This document shows positions 1-7,759 of a stretch of DNA of 43,455 nucleotides, in pieces. The position numbers and the translations under genes are program-made. How positions within the stretch are numbered: the stretch's first letter is position 1; each line of letters opens with the position of its first letter. The stretch lies in assembly GCA_964579305.1 (NCBI GenBank), contig CAZOGY010000014.1:1-43455 (forward strand). The letters run 5' to 3'. Source of the DNA: JBCBWG01 sp964579305 (GTDB taxonomy: Bacteria > Pseudomonadota > Alphaproteobacteria > Rhizobiales > Hyphomicrobiaceae). The notes under the pieces were generated by a model. That model had not been told where the DNA came from, did no database searches, and saw nothing but the letters and a program-made list of their open reading frames with translations.

Positions 1-405
1 TCTTGCAAACTTTTTGCGCTGGAGCCCCTGAAATCGCAGGCGCGCTCAAGGCACGTGGACACAGCAGCGAACCAGAGCGTGTCGCATGAAATGCGCCTCG
101 CTTTAGCTCTGTTGCGCTCACGGGCCGCTTTGCGGCCTTGGGGCGTGAAGCCGATTGGATGCGACACGCTTTAAGCACCTGAATAAAGGGGAGAAAGCGA
201 GCCGACGCTTGTGAGTGGGGGCGGTGGGCGCCGGCTCGCGATGAAGGTGCATGACTTCGGCGGGATGCGGAACCTACCGGAGCATCGCTGCCCTTCGAAA
301 GTGAGATTAGGCACCGGCCTTTGAACGCAAGCTGAATGCGCGGTTGTGCTGTGTTCAAGGACAAAAGCTTGGATGGCCGCCCGGTCTGCGCTGCGGGCGA
401 GCAGG
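1..405. other. Gene-free left end with repeat and stem structures
   Basis: I see no convincing coding region here. The stretch holds copy 1 of the dispersed palindromic repeat (76-173). Immediately after it is a nested inverted repeat: GCACCT at 175-180 pairs with AGGTGC at 245-250, and inside it GCGAGCCG at 197-204 pairs with CGGCTCGC at 232-239. A smaller hairpin follows (GATGC 264-268 with GCATC 282-286). Positions 290-405 show nothing I can name. The nested stems could be a structured RNA or the 3' untranslated region of the minus-strand gene ending at 406. Confidence 0.5.
76..173 (+). repeat. Dispersed palindromic repeat, family 1, copy 1
   Basis: This is a repeat of about 98 bases with perfect 12-base terminal inverted repeats, AGCGTGTCGCAT (76-87) and ATGCGACACGCT (159-170). 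It also has an internal hairpin, GGCCGC-TTT-GCGGCC, near 123-137. Related copies lie at 17587-17684, 21003-21169 and 43427-43455, all in the same orientation and all between genes. This copy has the best-matched ends. It contains no open reading frame, so it is REP-like or MITE-like and would need a transposase encoded elsewhere. Confidence 0.85.
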
Positions 406-762
406 TCAGTTGTCGGACCGAGAGAGCGACATTGGCGCCGTAACGCGCGTGCCGGTGTCTTGAAAGCTGCCGAGCCGCTCTGATCTCACATTGTCCACCA
501 ACAACGTATGCTTTTCGCCATTGCCGGTTCCAACCACGTCGAACGTGACCCTGCGGCCCTCGCGCTCCAGATGGCACTTGACCGGGTTGCCGGCACTGAG
601 CGCTTGAGCCAGCCGATAATGGCCCTCGCTGCGATAAGGTTCGTAGGCCATTTCGCCCTTGCGGACCGGGATTATCAAATCTTTCAGTCGACCGACCTGT
701 AACCCGTCATGGATGATTTCAATATCGGCCACGCCGCCCTCACTCAGCCTCGAAATTGCCAC
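406..762 (-). CDS. Uncharacterised small protein downstream of radC
   Basis: A 118-residue protein that I do not recognise. It begins with GTG only 12 bases after the radC stop codon on the same strand, so it is probably cotranscribed with map and radC. It has no signal peptide, membrane segment or cysteine cluster. The sequence is a mix of beta-prone and polar stretches (for example VKCHLEREGRRVTFDVVG near 61-78), which suggests a small soluble, largely beta protein. No Shine-Dalgarno sequence is obvious, which fits translational coupling to radC. The codon pattern is consistent with a real gene, but the function is unknown. Confidence 0.6.
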   Translation of the reverse strand: MAISRLSEGGVADIEIIHDGLQVGRLKDLIIPVRKGEMAYEPYRSEGHYRLAQALSAGNPVKCHLEREGRRVTFDVVGTGNGEKHTLLVDNVRSERLGSFQDTGTRVTAPMSLSRSDN

Positions 763-774
763 GCGGCTTGAAAA

Positions 775-1752
775 CTAGCGCAAGAGCCCGAGGCTGCGAA
801 AGCTCTGGTGGCCGTCACAGCCAATGATCAAATGGTCGTGGACGAGAATGCCCAATGGTTTTGCGACCTGAACGATCCGGTTCGTCATATCGACGTCGGC
901 GTGCGACGGCGTTGGATCGCCAGAGGGGTGATTGTGCACCAGGACCAGCGCGGTCGCGGACAATTCCAGCGCCCGCTTCACGACCTCGCGGACGTAGACC
1001 GGCGTATGGTCCACAGTGCCTTCCTGCTGCAATTCCTCCGCGATCAGCCGATTGCGCTTGTCAAGAAACAGAATGCGGAATTGTTCGCGATCCGCGTGGG
1101 CCATGGCCGTGCGGCAGTAGTCGACGACCGCGCTCCAGGAGCTGAGCACGGGCTGGTCGATAATCTCTTCGCGGGCAAGACGCAGGGAAGCAGCGCGGAT
1201 CATCAGAAATTCGGAAACGACGCGATCGCCAACGCCGCTGACTTCGCGCAAGCGGGCCTCGGGCGCGTTGATGACGCCGGCAAAACTGCCAAAGGCGGCA
1301 ATCAGACGCTTTGCAAGGGGTTTGGTGTCACCGCGGCGGTTGACGCCAAACAGGATCATTTCAAGAAGCTCGTAATCCGCCAGGGCATCCGGGCCAGCCG
1401 CGGACAAACGTGCACGCAGGCGCTCGCGGTGTCCGGCGTGGGGCGAGGCCGGCGTGCGTTGACGGGGCGCCTTTGCGGGGCCGGCTTCTGGAGTTTGCGC
1501 CGCGGGCAAAGCGGCATTCGCATTGTGCGATGCGCGAGCGTTTATAAGTTGATTGAAAACGGGGCCGGTGTAGCGCTCCAGCGATGCGGCGCTGTTATCG
1601 CCATCGACCGCGGCCCCAAGATCAAACAAGGTATCGCGCAAGCCGTCAGAGACTTCGTTGCTGGCCGATTGTTGCGGCGCCTTCTTGGAATTGCTTCTGG
1701 CCATGGCCACACGCGCCCCAACGCAAATACCAGCAACCCCAACATAATGCAC
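775..1752 (-). CDS. radC: RadC family JAB/MPN-domain protein
   Basis: A RadC-family protein of 325 residues from the GTG start, or about 309 from the ATG at 1704; neither start has a clear ribosome binding site. The first 105 residues are low-complexity and poorly conserved. A helix-hairpin-helix follows (about 169-186, around SGVGDRVVSEFL). The C-terminal JAB1/MPN metalloprotease-like domain carries the motif HNHPSGDPTPSHAD (273-286), with both histidines, the serine and the aspartate in place. RadC was once linked to DNA repair, but its biochemical role is unsettled. The gene starts 12 bases after map on the same strand, a common pairing in alphaproteobacteria. Confidence 0.92.
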   Translation of the reverse strand: MHYVGVAGICVGARVAMARSNSKKAPQQSASNEVSDGLRDTLFDLGAAVDGDNSAASLERYTGPVFNQLINARASHNANAALPAAQTPEAGPAKAPRQRTPASPHAGHRERLRARLSAAGPDALADYELLEMILFGVNRRGDTKPLAKRLIAAFGSFAGVINAPEARLREVSGVGDRVVSEFLMIRAASLRLAREEIIDQPVLSSWSAVVDYCRTAMAHADREQFRILFLDKRNRLIAEELQQEGTVDHTPVYVREVVKRALELSATALVLVHNHPSGDPTPSHADVDMTNRIVQVAKPLGILVHDHLIIGCDGHQSFRSLGLLR

Positions 1753-1764
1753 GATTTGAGCAGA

Positions 1765-2592
1765 TCAGCCAGAGGCCATATCGTAGGGCGGCTTATGCAG
1801 GTCCGCCGGGGAGTACGTAAAGACCTCGCACCCATTCTCGGTGACGCCGACGGTGTGCTCGAACTGTGCTGACAATTCTCGGTCCTTGGTGACCGCCGTC
1901 CAGCCATCTGGAAGGACCTTCACTCCCGCGCGCCCAACATTGATCATCGGCTCAATTGTAAACAGCATGCCAGGCTTCAGGACCGGGCCTTCGCCAGGGC
2001 GGCCGTAATGCAAAATGTTGGGTCGGGCGTGGAATACGCGGCCGAGGCCGTGGCCGCAAAAATCACGCACCACCGAAAAGCGTTCGCTTTCAGCATACTG
2101 CTGGATCGCTGCACCGATGTGACCCGTCGTATGTCCGGGCTTGACGGCGGCGATGCCGCGCAAAAGCGCTTCGTGGGTCACGTCGAGAAGGCGCGCCGCT
2201 TTGCGGCCAGGCGTTCCGGCCACATACATGCGGCTTGTGTCGCCGTGCCAGCCATCGACGATCAGCGTCACGTCGATGTTGAGGATGTCGCCGTCCTTGA
2301 GGACTTTCGGCCCGGGGATACCGTGGCAGACGACATGGTTCACCGAGATGCAGCAGGCGTGCGTATAGCCGCGATAATGGATTGTTGCCGGGATTGCCCC
2401 GTGATCCATGGCGAATGCGTAGACGACATCGTCGATCGACTGGGTCGTCACCCCAGGGCGCACGTGCGGCACCAATTCGTCCAGCGCGGCCGCTGCGAGT
2501 TGCCCAGCCTTGCGCATGCCGGCGAACGCCTCGGGGCCATGTACCGGAATTTCGCCCTCAGTCTCGCCGGTGCTCGCAATGTCCATGTTCAT
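1765..2592 (-). CDS. map: Type I methionine aminopeptidase
   Basis: A cytoplasmic metalloenzyme that removes the initiator methionine from nascent proteins. All five metal ligands of the family can be placed: D107 (NIDVT), D118 (HGDTS), H181 (CGHGLG), E214 (TIEPM) and E245 (QFEHTVGV). The substrate-binding histidine is H90. The length of 275 residues is normal for the type I enzyme, with an N-terminal lead of about 20 residues before the catalytic fold. The start could also be the second ATG at 2586. It is the first gene of a likely map-radC-unknown operon on the minus strand, preceded by 315 bases without genes. Confidence 0.96.
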   Translation of the reverse strand: MNMDIASTGETEGEIPVHGPEAFAGMRKAGQLAAAALDELVPHVRPGVTTQSIDDVVYAFAMDHGAIPATIHYRGYTHACCISVNHVVCHGIPGPKVLKDGDILNIDVTLIVDGWHGDTSRMYVAGTPGRKAARLLDVTHEALLRGIAAVKPGHTTGHIGAAIQQYAESERFSVVRDFCGHGLGRVFHARPNILHYGRPGEGPVLKPGMLFTIEPMINVGRAGVKVLPDGWTAVTKDRELSAQFEHTVGVTENGCEVFTYSPADLHKPPYDMASG

Positions 2593-2907
2593 TGGAAGGC
2601 CGCCGTTATTTTTCGATGAAGTCCCGCGGTCGGGCTCAGTTGAGCTTAGCGGAGGGCAAACCCTACTCCAACCGTGTTGGCAGGCGCTAGGCGCTTGGCG
2701 CGCTCTGCCGGGCCCGTTGGCTTGACGTCACTCGATAATTTCGCCGTCAGTGACGTCTTGCGCCGGTATGCCCCATCAGCCCAACGCATCGTCAGCCCGA
2801 AGCACTGCTGATCACAACGTACCGCGCCGCCTTATGGTTCTCCGTGAAAGGCTTATCGGCAATCGTGGCACCCGACCCGTGGAGAGCCGGATGCCGCTGT
2901 CGCAGCT
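2593..2907. other. Intergenic region between rplS and map
   Basis: 315 bases without a credible gene. The one clear structure is a perfect 9-base inverted repeat, GACGTCACT (2724-2732) and AGTGACGTC (2749-2757), with a 16-base spacer. Each arm contains TGACGTC, so the pair may be an operator or a weak hairpin. No thymine run follows on either strand, so it is not a classic terminator for rplS. Confidence 0.5.
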
Positions 2908-3582
2908 TTATGCGTCGGCCTTTGCCTCGCCGTCACCTTCGGCCTGATCCTCAGCCGGGACTTCCTCGACGGTTGCTTCCGCCATCAGCCGTTGCGCTTC
3001 GGAAATCCAGTTATTCCGGTCGAATGCGCCGTCAAGCTTGATCGCTTCTTCAACGTTGGCGATGTCGTCGTCCGACAATGCTGCGATCTGTTCGTAGCGG
3101 ATCAGATTGAGCTTATTGAGCATCGTCTGGATCTCAGGCGTGAGACCCGGCAGCGCCGTCAGATCGTCCTTCTCGCCCTTGACTTTCTTGAAGCCTTTGA
3201 ACGCTGCGTTCAGGCGCTTTGCGCGAACGTCCGTGCGCTCCGCAATACGCGCCGAGCGACCGCGGCGGCCGCGCAGATAGTAAAGCTTGGCGCGGCGGAC
3301 CTTACCGCGGCGGACCACGTCGATTTCGGCGATCAGCGGCGAATAGATCGGGAAAACGCGTTCAACACCTTCGCCGTATGAGATTTTTCGGACCGTGAAG
3401 TTCTCGTTCAGGCCAGAACCGGCGCGGGCGATCACAACGCCTTCGTAGGCCTGGTTCCGCTGGGTCTTGCCCTCGACCACACGCACCATGACGCGCACCG
3501 TATCGCCGGGTTCGAAATCCGGCACTGCGCGCTTGGTGGCAATTTCTTGCATCTGCTCACGCTCGAGCTCGTCGATAATATT
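2908..3582 (-). CDS. rplS: Ribosomal protein L19 with long C-terminal extension
   Basis: Large-subunit ribosomal protein at the 30S-50S interface. I chose the GTG at 3582 because AAGAGGAC lies just upstream and the protein then begins with the usual L19 start, (M)NIIDELE. This gives 224 residues, whereas bacterial L19 is usually about 115-130. Residues 1-117 are the L19 core, including GDTVRV, QAYEGVV and the basic YYLRGRRGR segment. Residues about 140-200 form a separate domain (LPGLTPEIQ, YEQIAALSDDDIANV, NWISEAQRL). It resembles the helix-hairpin-helix-like tail that alphaproteobacteria attach to L21 or NuoE. An acidic tail follows. trmD and rpsP are not adjacent. Confidence 0.95.
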   Translation of the reverse strand, partial: NIIDELEREQMQEIATKRAVPDFEPGDTVRVMVRVVEGKTQRNQAYEGVVIARAGSGLNENFTVRKISYGEGVERVFPIYSPLIAEIDVVRRGKVRRAKLYYLRGRRGRSARIAERTDVRAKRLNAAFKGFKKVKGEKDDLTALPGLTPEIQTMLNKLNLIRYEQIAALSDDDIANVEEAIKLDGAFDRNNWISEAQRLMAEATVEEVPAEDQAEGDGEAKADA

Positions 3583-3733
3583 CACGGCACCAGTCCTCTT
3601 GATTGTGGGCAATGGCAGAGGAACGGCCGTCGCTGCCGCCGAGCGGCGCGCGCAGTTCGTGCATCATCGCGGGAATTGGAGCGCGGTTTCTACCGCCTCG
3701 CGCGTGCGATGTCGAGCAAAATCGCAGCCGCCA

Positions 3734-5341
3734 TCAGGCCGCCGCCTTGCCGATCGGCAAGCGCCGGTCACGGATTGCGATTTGGAAGACGGCGCCATCC
3801 GTTCCCGGTTCGGCCTCACACAGCGTGATCTCGCCGCCATGGGCCATCACGAGTTCCGCGGCGATCGCCAACCCAAGCCCGGTGCCACCAGGTCGCGCAT
3901 TGCCTTGAAATGCCTTGAACATATGCTTGCGCGCCTTTTCGGGCACGCCGGGACCGTTATCAGCGATCCTGATCACAGTCGCACGCCGCTCCCGGTGTGC
4001 TGAGACGCGGATCGCCCGATCATCGCTGGCATGGCCTTCAAGCGCATCGACGGCGTTTCGAATGACGTTGTTCAAGACGCGATAAATGTGCTCGCGGTCC
4101 GCATCAATCGTCACGGAGGCGGCAACCTCATTCTCAAAGTGGATGTTTTCGCGCGGCAATTGCAGGCCTTCGGCAACTTCATCGATGAGCGGCCGGAGTG
4201 GGAAGACGTCGCGGCGTGGGGCTGCTTCTTCGGCGCGGCCGAACTTCAAAGTATCGTTGCAGAAGTTGATGGCGCGGTCGAGCGAGGCGACCAGCTTGGG
4301 CGTGAAACGCTGGACCGTCGGGTCGGGAACCATTGCGAGCCGATCCGACAAGATCTGGGCGCTGGCCAGCATGTTGCGCAGGTCATGATTGATCTTGGAG
4401 ACCGCGAGCCCGAGTTGCGCAAGACGGTTTTTCTGGGTCAACGCCTGGCTCAATTGGCGCTGCATTTCGGCCAACTCGTGCTCCGCGACGCCCAATTCGT
4501 CGCTGCGGCCGGACGGCTGGATGATGCGTTCGGCGTCTTCGGGATGCTCAGCGAACGCCACCATGTTTCGCGACAGTGCAAGCATCGGGTTCACCAGCAC
4601 GCGGCTGAGCGCAAAATAAACCAACGTCGCCGTGATCAGAGAAATCACAATCGAAAGCAGCAAAATGTTGAGCGCGTAATCCAACATCGCGTTGCACAAC
4701 GCCGTCTCGTCGAGCACGACCTCAACGAAATCATCGAGAGGGTCTGCCGGATCGGTCTGGCCGTAGGCGCGGATCATGCGCCCTTCCGGCGCGATGAACA
4801 CGTAAAGCGCTTGGCCGATCAGGCTGATGCGATAGCCGACGCCTTCAAAAAACGTGCGATCGGGATTGCGGCGCAGGTCAAAACTGGCATCGACGGAGAG
4901 TGGCTGGTCCGCGGGCAAAATCATCCGACGGATATTCATTTCCTTGACGGCAATCGCCTGGACGCGCGCGTTGTTCAGCAACTCCTGGCGCAGTTCCTGC
5001 GGCATCGTGCCGTCGGGGGCAGCCTTCGCGGCCAATGCGGCGAGGCGACCCGCCGTCAGGCGATCCATCAGCCAGTTCACCCGAAAATTGGCGATCGAGG
5101 GGACGAAGATCAAAACCTCGGCAAGCATGACGAAGGCCAGCGTCAGTAACAGGAGCTTGCCCGGCAAACTGCGCACGAAACTGCGCGGTGAGCGCGAGAG
5201 CCGGCGCGATCGCGCCATGAGATTTGCTGCGATGTGGGGGCCGTGATCACTGACATACCGCCCAATGCGGCGGCCGCGCACCTGCAAGCGTGCCGGGCGC
5301 AAGTGTCTAAGTTGGCTGCGAGCAACGTCCTTCAGTGCCAT
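3734..5341 (-). CDS. Membrane-bound sensor histidine kinase (orphan)
   Basis: Two-component sensor kinase of 535 residues. A basic N-terminus leads to a first membrane segment (about 61-82). A periplasmic sensing region follows (83-220), then a second membrane segment (221-247) and a HAMP-like linker. The dimerisation domain carries the phospho-acceptor H319 in INHDLRNML. The ATPase domain shows the N box (NVIRNAVDAL, 425-434), G1 box (DNGPGVP, 461-467) and G2 box (GGTGLGLA, 485-492). No response regulator is adjacent, so the partner must be elsewhere. A later start at M42 (5218) would remove an arginine-rich leader of uncertain reality. The signal sensed cannot be told from the sequence. Confidence 0.92.
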   Translation of the reverse strand: MALKDVARSQLRHLRPARLQVRGRRIGRYVSDHGPHIAANLMARSRRLSRSPRSFVRSLPGKLLLLTLAFVMLAEVLIFVPSIANFRVNWLMDRLTAGRLAALAAKAAPDGTMPQELRQELLNNARVQAIAVKEMNIRRMILPADQPLSVDASFDLRRNPDRTFFEGVGYRISLIGQALYVFIAPEGRMIRAYGQTDPADPLDDFVEVVLDETALCNAMLDYALNILLLSIVISLITATLVYFALSRVLVNPMLALSRNMVAFAEHPEDAERIIQPSGRSDELGVAEHELAEMQRQLSQALTQKNRLAQLGLAVSKINHDLRNMLASAQILSDRLAMVPDPTVQRFTPKLVASLDRAINFCNDTLKFGRAEEAAPRRDVFPLRPLIDEVAEGLQLPRENIHFENEVAASVTIDADREHIYRVLNNVIRNAVDALEGHASDDRAIRVSAHRERRATVIRIADNGPGVPEKARKHMFKAFQGNARPGGTGLGLAIAAELVMAHGGEITLCEAEPGTDGAVFQIAIRDRRLPIGKAAA

Positions 5342-5393
5342 GCGCTCTTCGTTGATGCCCCATCGCGTGCTGCTGGCCGCGTCGTCGTCCTGA

Positions 5394-5417
5394 GCCGGGC
5401 GCGTTGCAGCGCCCGGC
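5394..5417. terminator. Perfect GC hairpin between two minus-strand genes
   Basis: GCCGGGCGC (5394-5402) and GCGCCCGGC (5409-5417) form a 9-base stem with a 6-base loop. It sits between the flavoprotein gene ending at 5452 and the kinase gene starting at 5341, both on the minus strand. It may act as a transcription terminator or attenuator, but no thymine run follows it on the minus strand, so this is tentative. Confidence 0.5.
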
Positions 5418-5451
5418 GATTGGTGCGGTCAACGTCTTCTTACACTCTGGC

Positions 5452-6873
5452 TCAGCCCAGGCTACGCATGAAACCGATAACTGAGCGGACGACTTTGGAA
5501 CTGGCTGCGTCTTTGTAGAAGCGGTATGCGGCCCGCTTGTTAATCTCGGCGAGTGTCGGATAGGGCGACACCCAATCCATCATCGCCTTGATCTTCATCT
5601 TTTGGGAAATGGCGAGCGACCACATCTGAATCAACTCGCCCGCATTGTGGCCGACGATCGAAGCGCCGAGAATCTTGCCCTTCTTGTCACACACGACCTT
5701 CACAAATCCGGTTGTGACGTGCTCGGCCATGGCGCGGTCGTTCTCGGCATATGGCCAGCGCAGGATCTGCACGTCACCATGGGACTTGCGGGCGGCTTCC
5801 TCGGTTAAGCCGACGTGCGCCAGTTCAGGATCGGTGTAGGTCACCCAGGGGATGATGCCGTTGTTGACCTTGACGGGAAGCTTGAACAGGGCCTGCCGAA
5901 TCACAATGCCGGCGTGGTAGTTGGCGACGTGGGTGAACTGAAGACCGCCGATGCAATCGCCGATGGCGTAGACCTTCTTATTCGACGTCACGAGGCTGTC
6001 GTTCACCTTGATACCGCGCTTGTCGTACGCAACGCCGGCGGCCTCCAGGTTCAAGCCATCGAGGTTCGGCGTGCGACCGGCGGCAACCAAGATGTGCGTC
6101 CCGGTCACCGTTTCATCGCCAGCATCGGTCTTGATGCTCACGGCTATGTTTCCGGCAGTGCCGGACACACTTTGGACCATCGCCCCTTCGCGGATCTCAA
6201 TGCCTTCGCCGCGCAGTTTGTCGAGGACGACCTTGGCGAGTTCTGGATCATCCTTGCCCATGGCGCGGGCGCCTTCGAGCACGGTGACCTTAGAGCCGAG
6301 ACGGTGGTGGGCTTGCGCCATTTCCATGCCGATCGGACCGCCACCAATGATGATCAGGTGATCGAGCTTTTCGGTGTTGTCGAACAGCGTCTCGTTGGTG
6401 AAGTGCGGCGTCTCAGCAAGCCCCGGGATCGGCGGGACCATTGGCGAAGAGCCTGTAGCGATCACGATGCGACGGGCCTTGATCCGGTTGTCGCCGGCCG
6501 CGACGGTGTTCTTGTCGATAAAGCGGCCGGCCTCTTGGATCACGCGCACACCGAGGCCGGTGAAGCGTTCAACCGAGTCGTTTGGCTCAATCGCGGCGAT
6601 GACACCGTGCACGTGGGCGTTGACGGCAGCATGGTCGATTGCCGGTTCAACCGGGCTGACGCCAAAGCCCTTGTCGGTGCGCATCGCGTGAGCGTGTTTG
6701 CCGGCGGCCAGAAGGGCTTTGGAGGGCACGCAACCGTAATTGAGGCAGTCGCCGCCCATCTTGTGCTTTTCAAGCAGGACCACATCCACGCCGAAAGCGG
6801 CTGCCGCGGCAGCGACCGAGAGCCCGCCGGAGCCGGCCCCGATCACCAGGATATCGCATTTGATTTCGGTCAT
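5452..6873 (-). CDS. MerA-like pyridine nucleotide-disulfide oxidoreductase
   Basis: FAD/NAD(P)H-dependent disulfide oxidoreductase. I prefer the start at 6873 (protein begins MTEIKCDILVIGAGSGG, 473 residues), because the ATG at 6930 adds 19 poorly conserved residues and overlaps the gene upstream. The FAD-binding GAGSGG is followed by the redox pair in GGDCLNYGCVPSK (C43 and C48). The NAD-binding GGGPIGMEMA is further on, then the dimerisation domain. Near the C-terminus, where lipoamide dehydrogenase has a catalytic histidine, this protein has tyrosine (SPYPTLAE), as in mercuric reductase. It lacks the terminal cysteine pair that MerA needs, so true mercury reduction is unlikely. It sits in a cluster with TVP38 and DUF547 genes. 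Confidence 0.88.
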   Translation of the reverse strand: MTEIKCDILVIGAGSGGLSVAAAAAAFGVDVVLLEKHKMGGDCLNYGCVPSKALLAAGKHAHAMRTDKGFGVSPVEPAIDHAAVNAHVHGVIAAIEPNDSVERFTGLGVRVIQEAGRFIDKNTVAAGDNRIKARRIVIATGSSPMVPPIPGLAETPHFTNETLFDNTEKLDHLIIIGGGPIGMEMAQAHHRLGSKVTVLEGARAMGKDDPELAKVVLDKLRGEGIEIREGAMVQSVSGTAGNIAVSIKTDAGDETVTGTHILVAAGRTPNLDGLNLEAAGVAYDKRGIKVNDSLVTSNKKVYAIGDCIGGLQFTHVANYHAGIVIRQALFKLPVKVNNGIIPWVTYTDPELAHVGLTEEAARKSHGDVQILRWPYAENDRAMAEHVTTGFVKVVCDKKGKILGASIVGHNAGELIQMWSLAISQKMKIKAMMDWVSPYPTLAEINKRAAYRFYKDAASSKVVRSVIGFMRSLG

Positions 6874-6907
6874 GCCCTGCGCGCCACGGCCGTCCTTGGC
6901 TTTTTCA

Positions 6908-7711
6908 TTAAGCTTTTGCATCGGTCGCATTCCGTTTCTTGAACCAGTTGATGGCGACAGGGATCAGCGCGACGACGCCAAGTGCGATACCGGCAAAGAC
7001 CAATTCGCGGCTGACCAATTGGCTGAGGTCGATGGAGTATGAGCAGGCATTAGCGCCATTTTCTGCCACGCAGGCTGCGTAGCGGGCGTTTTCGGCTTCA
7101 AGCGGCGCGCCGAGGCTGGCGCCGACCAGCGAGTAAGCGGCCGTGCCGGGGATGATGCCAAACAGCGTTCCAAGGAAGTACGTGCGCAGCGGGACACCGA
7201 GGAAAGCTGGCGCGATGTTGACCACGACGAACGGGAAGGCAGGCACCAGGCGCAGGAAGAGGAGGTAGCTGAGCGCATTCTCCTGGAACCCGGCGCGCAG
7301 TTTTTCCAGCCAAGGGCCAGCCTTTGCGGCGAGCGCCTCACCGAGCGATGACTTGGCGACAAGGAAGATGAGGGTGGCGCCGATCGTTGCGGCGATAACG
7401 GTCGCAGGGATGCCGATCCAAGCGCCAAACAGCAGGCCGCCAGACAGCGTCATGAACAGGCCGCCGGGCAGCGATAGAGCCACGACGACAACATACGCGG
7501 CCATGTAGGCGAGCAGTGCGACGACAAAGTTTTCAGCGATAAAGCCCTGCATGGCGGCGTAGTTTTCGCCCATGGCCTGCAGCGACAGATACTTGTGCCA
7601 ACCCATCGCGAAAGCCAGGCCCATCAGGCCGACGATAGCAACCAGCGGGAGCCAGCGGGTCAGGCCGCCGCCTTTCTTGGCAGCTGGCGGCGTTGCGGTT
7701 TCGGTGCTCAT
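6908..7711 (-). CDS. TVP38/TMEM64 (DedA-like) family membrane protein
   Basis: Integral membrane protein of 267 residues from the ATG at 7711, chosen because CCGGAG lies 9 bases upstream. A short cytoplasmic N-terminus precedes a membrane segment (WLPLVAIVGLMGLAFAMGW). The family core follows: GGLLFGAWIG, a re-entrant region, then FLRLVPAFPFVVVN and GTLFGIIPGTAAYSLVG. The last helix is near the C-terminus. Proteins of the DedA/TVP38 group are linked to membrane homeostasis and, in some cases, lipid scrambling; the transported species here is unknown. Its stop lies about 34 bases before the preferred start of the flavoprotein gene. From memory, this pairing, and even fusion of the two families, is recurrent. 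Confidence 0.88.
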   Translation of the reverse strand: MSTETATPPAAKKGGGLTRWLPLVAIVGLMGLAFAMGWHKYLSLQAMGENYAAMQGFIAENFVVALLAYMAAYVVVVALSLPGGLFMTLSGGLLFGAWIGIPATVIAATIGATLIFLVAKSSLGEALAAKAGPWLEKLRAGFQENALSYLLFLRLVPAFPFVVVNIAPAFLGVPLRTYFLGTLFGIIPGTAAYSLVGASLGAPLEAENARYAACVAENGANACSYSIDLSQLVSRELVFAGIALGVVALIPVAINWFKKRNATDAKA

Positions 7712-7759
7712 ATCGGTGTCTCCGGTCATATGAAATCATCAAGTGTTTGGGGATTGGGA

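Noticed and set aside
241..300. ZTP (pfl) riboswitch-like words (TGACTTCGGCG and ACCGGAGC)
   Set aside because: The spacing and second half of the motif do not fit, and no plus-strand gene follows.
5452..6930. Calling the flavoprotein a mercuric reductase
   Set aside because: There is no N-terminal heavy-metal domain and no C-terminal cysteine pair, and no mer genes lie nearby.
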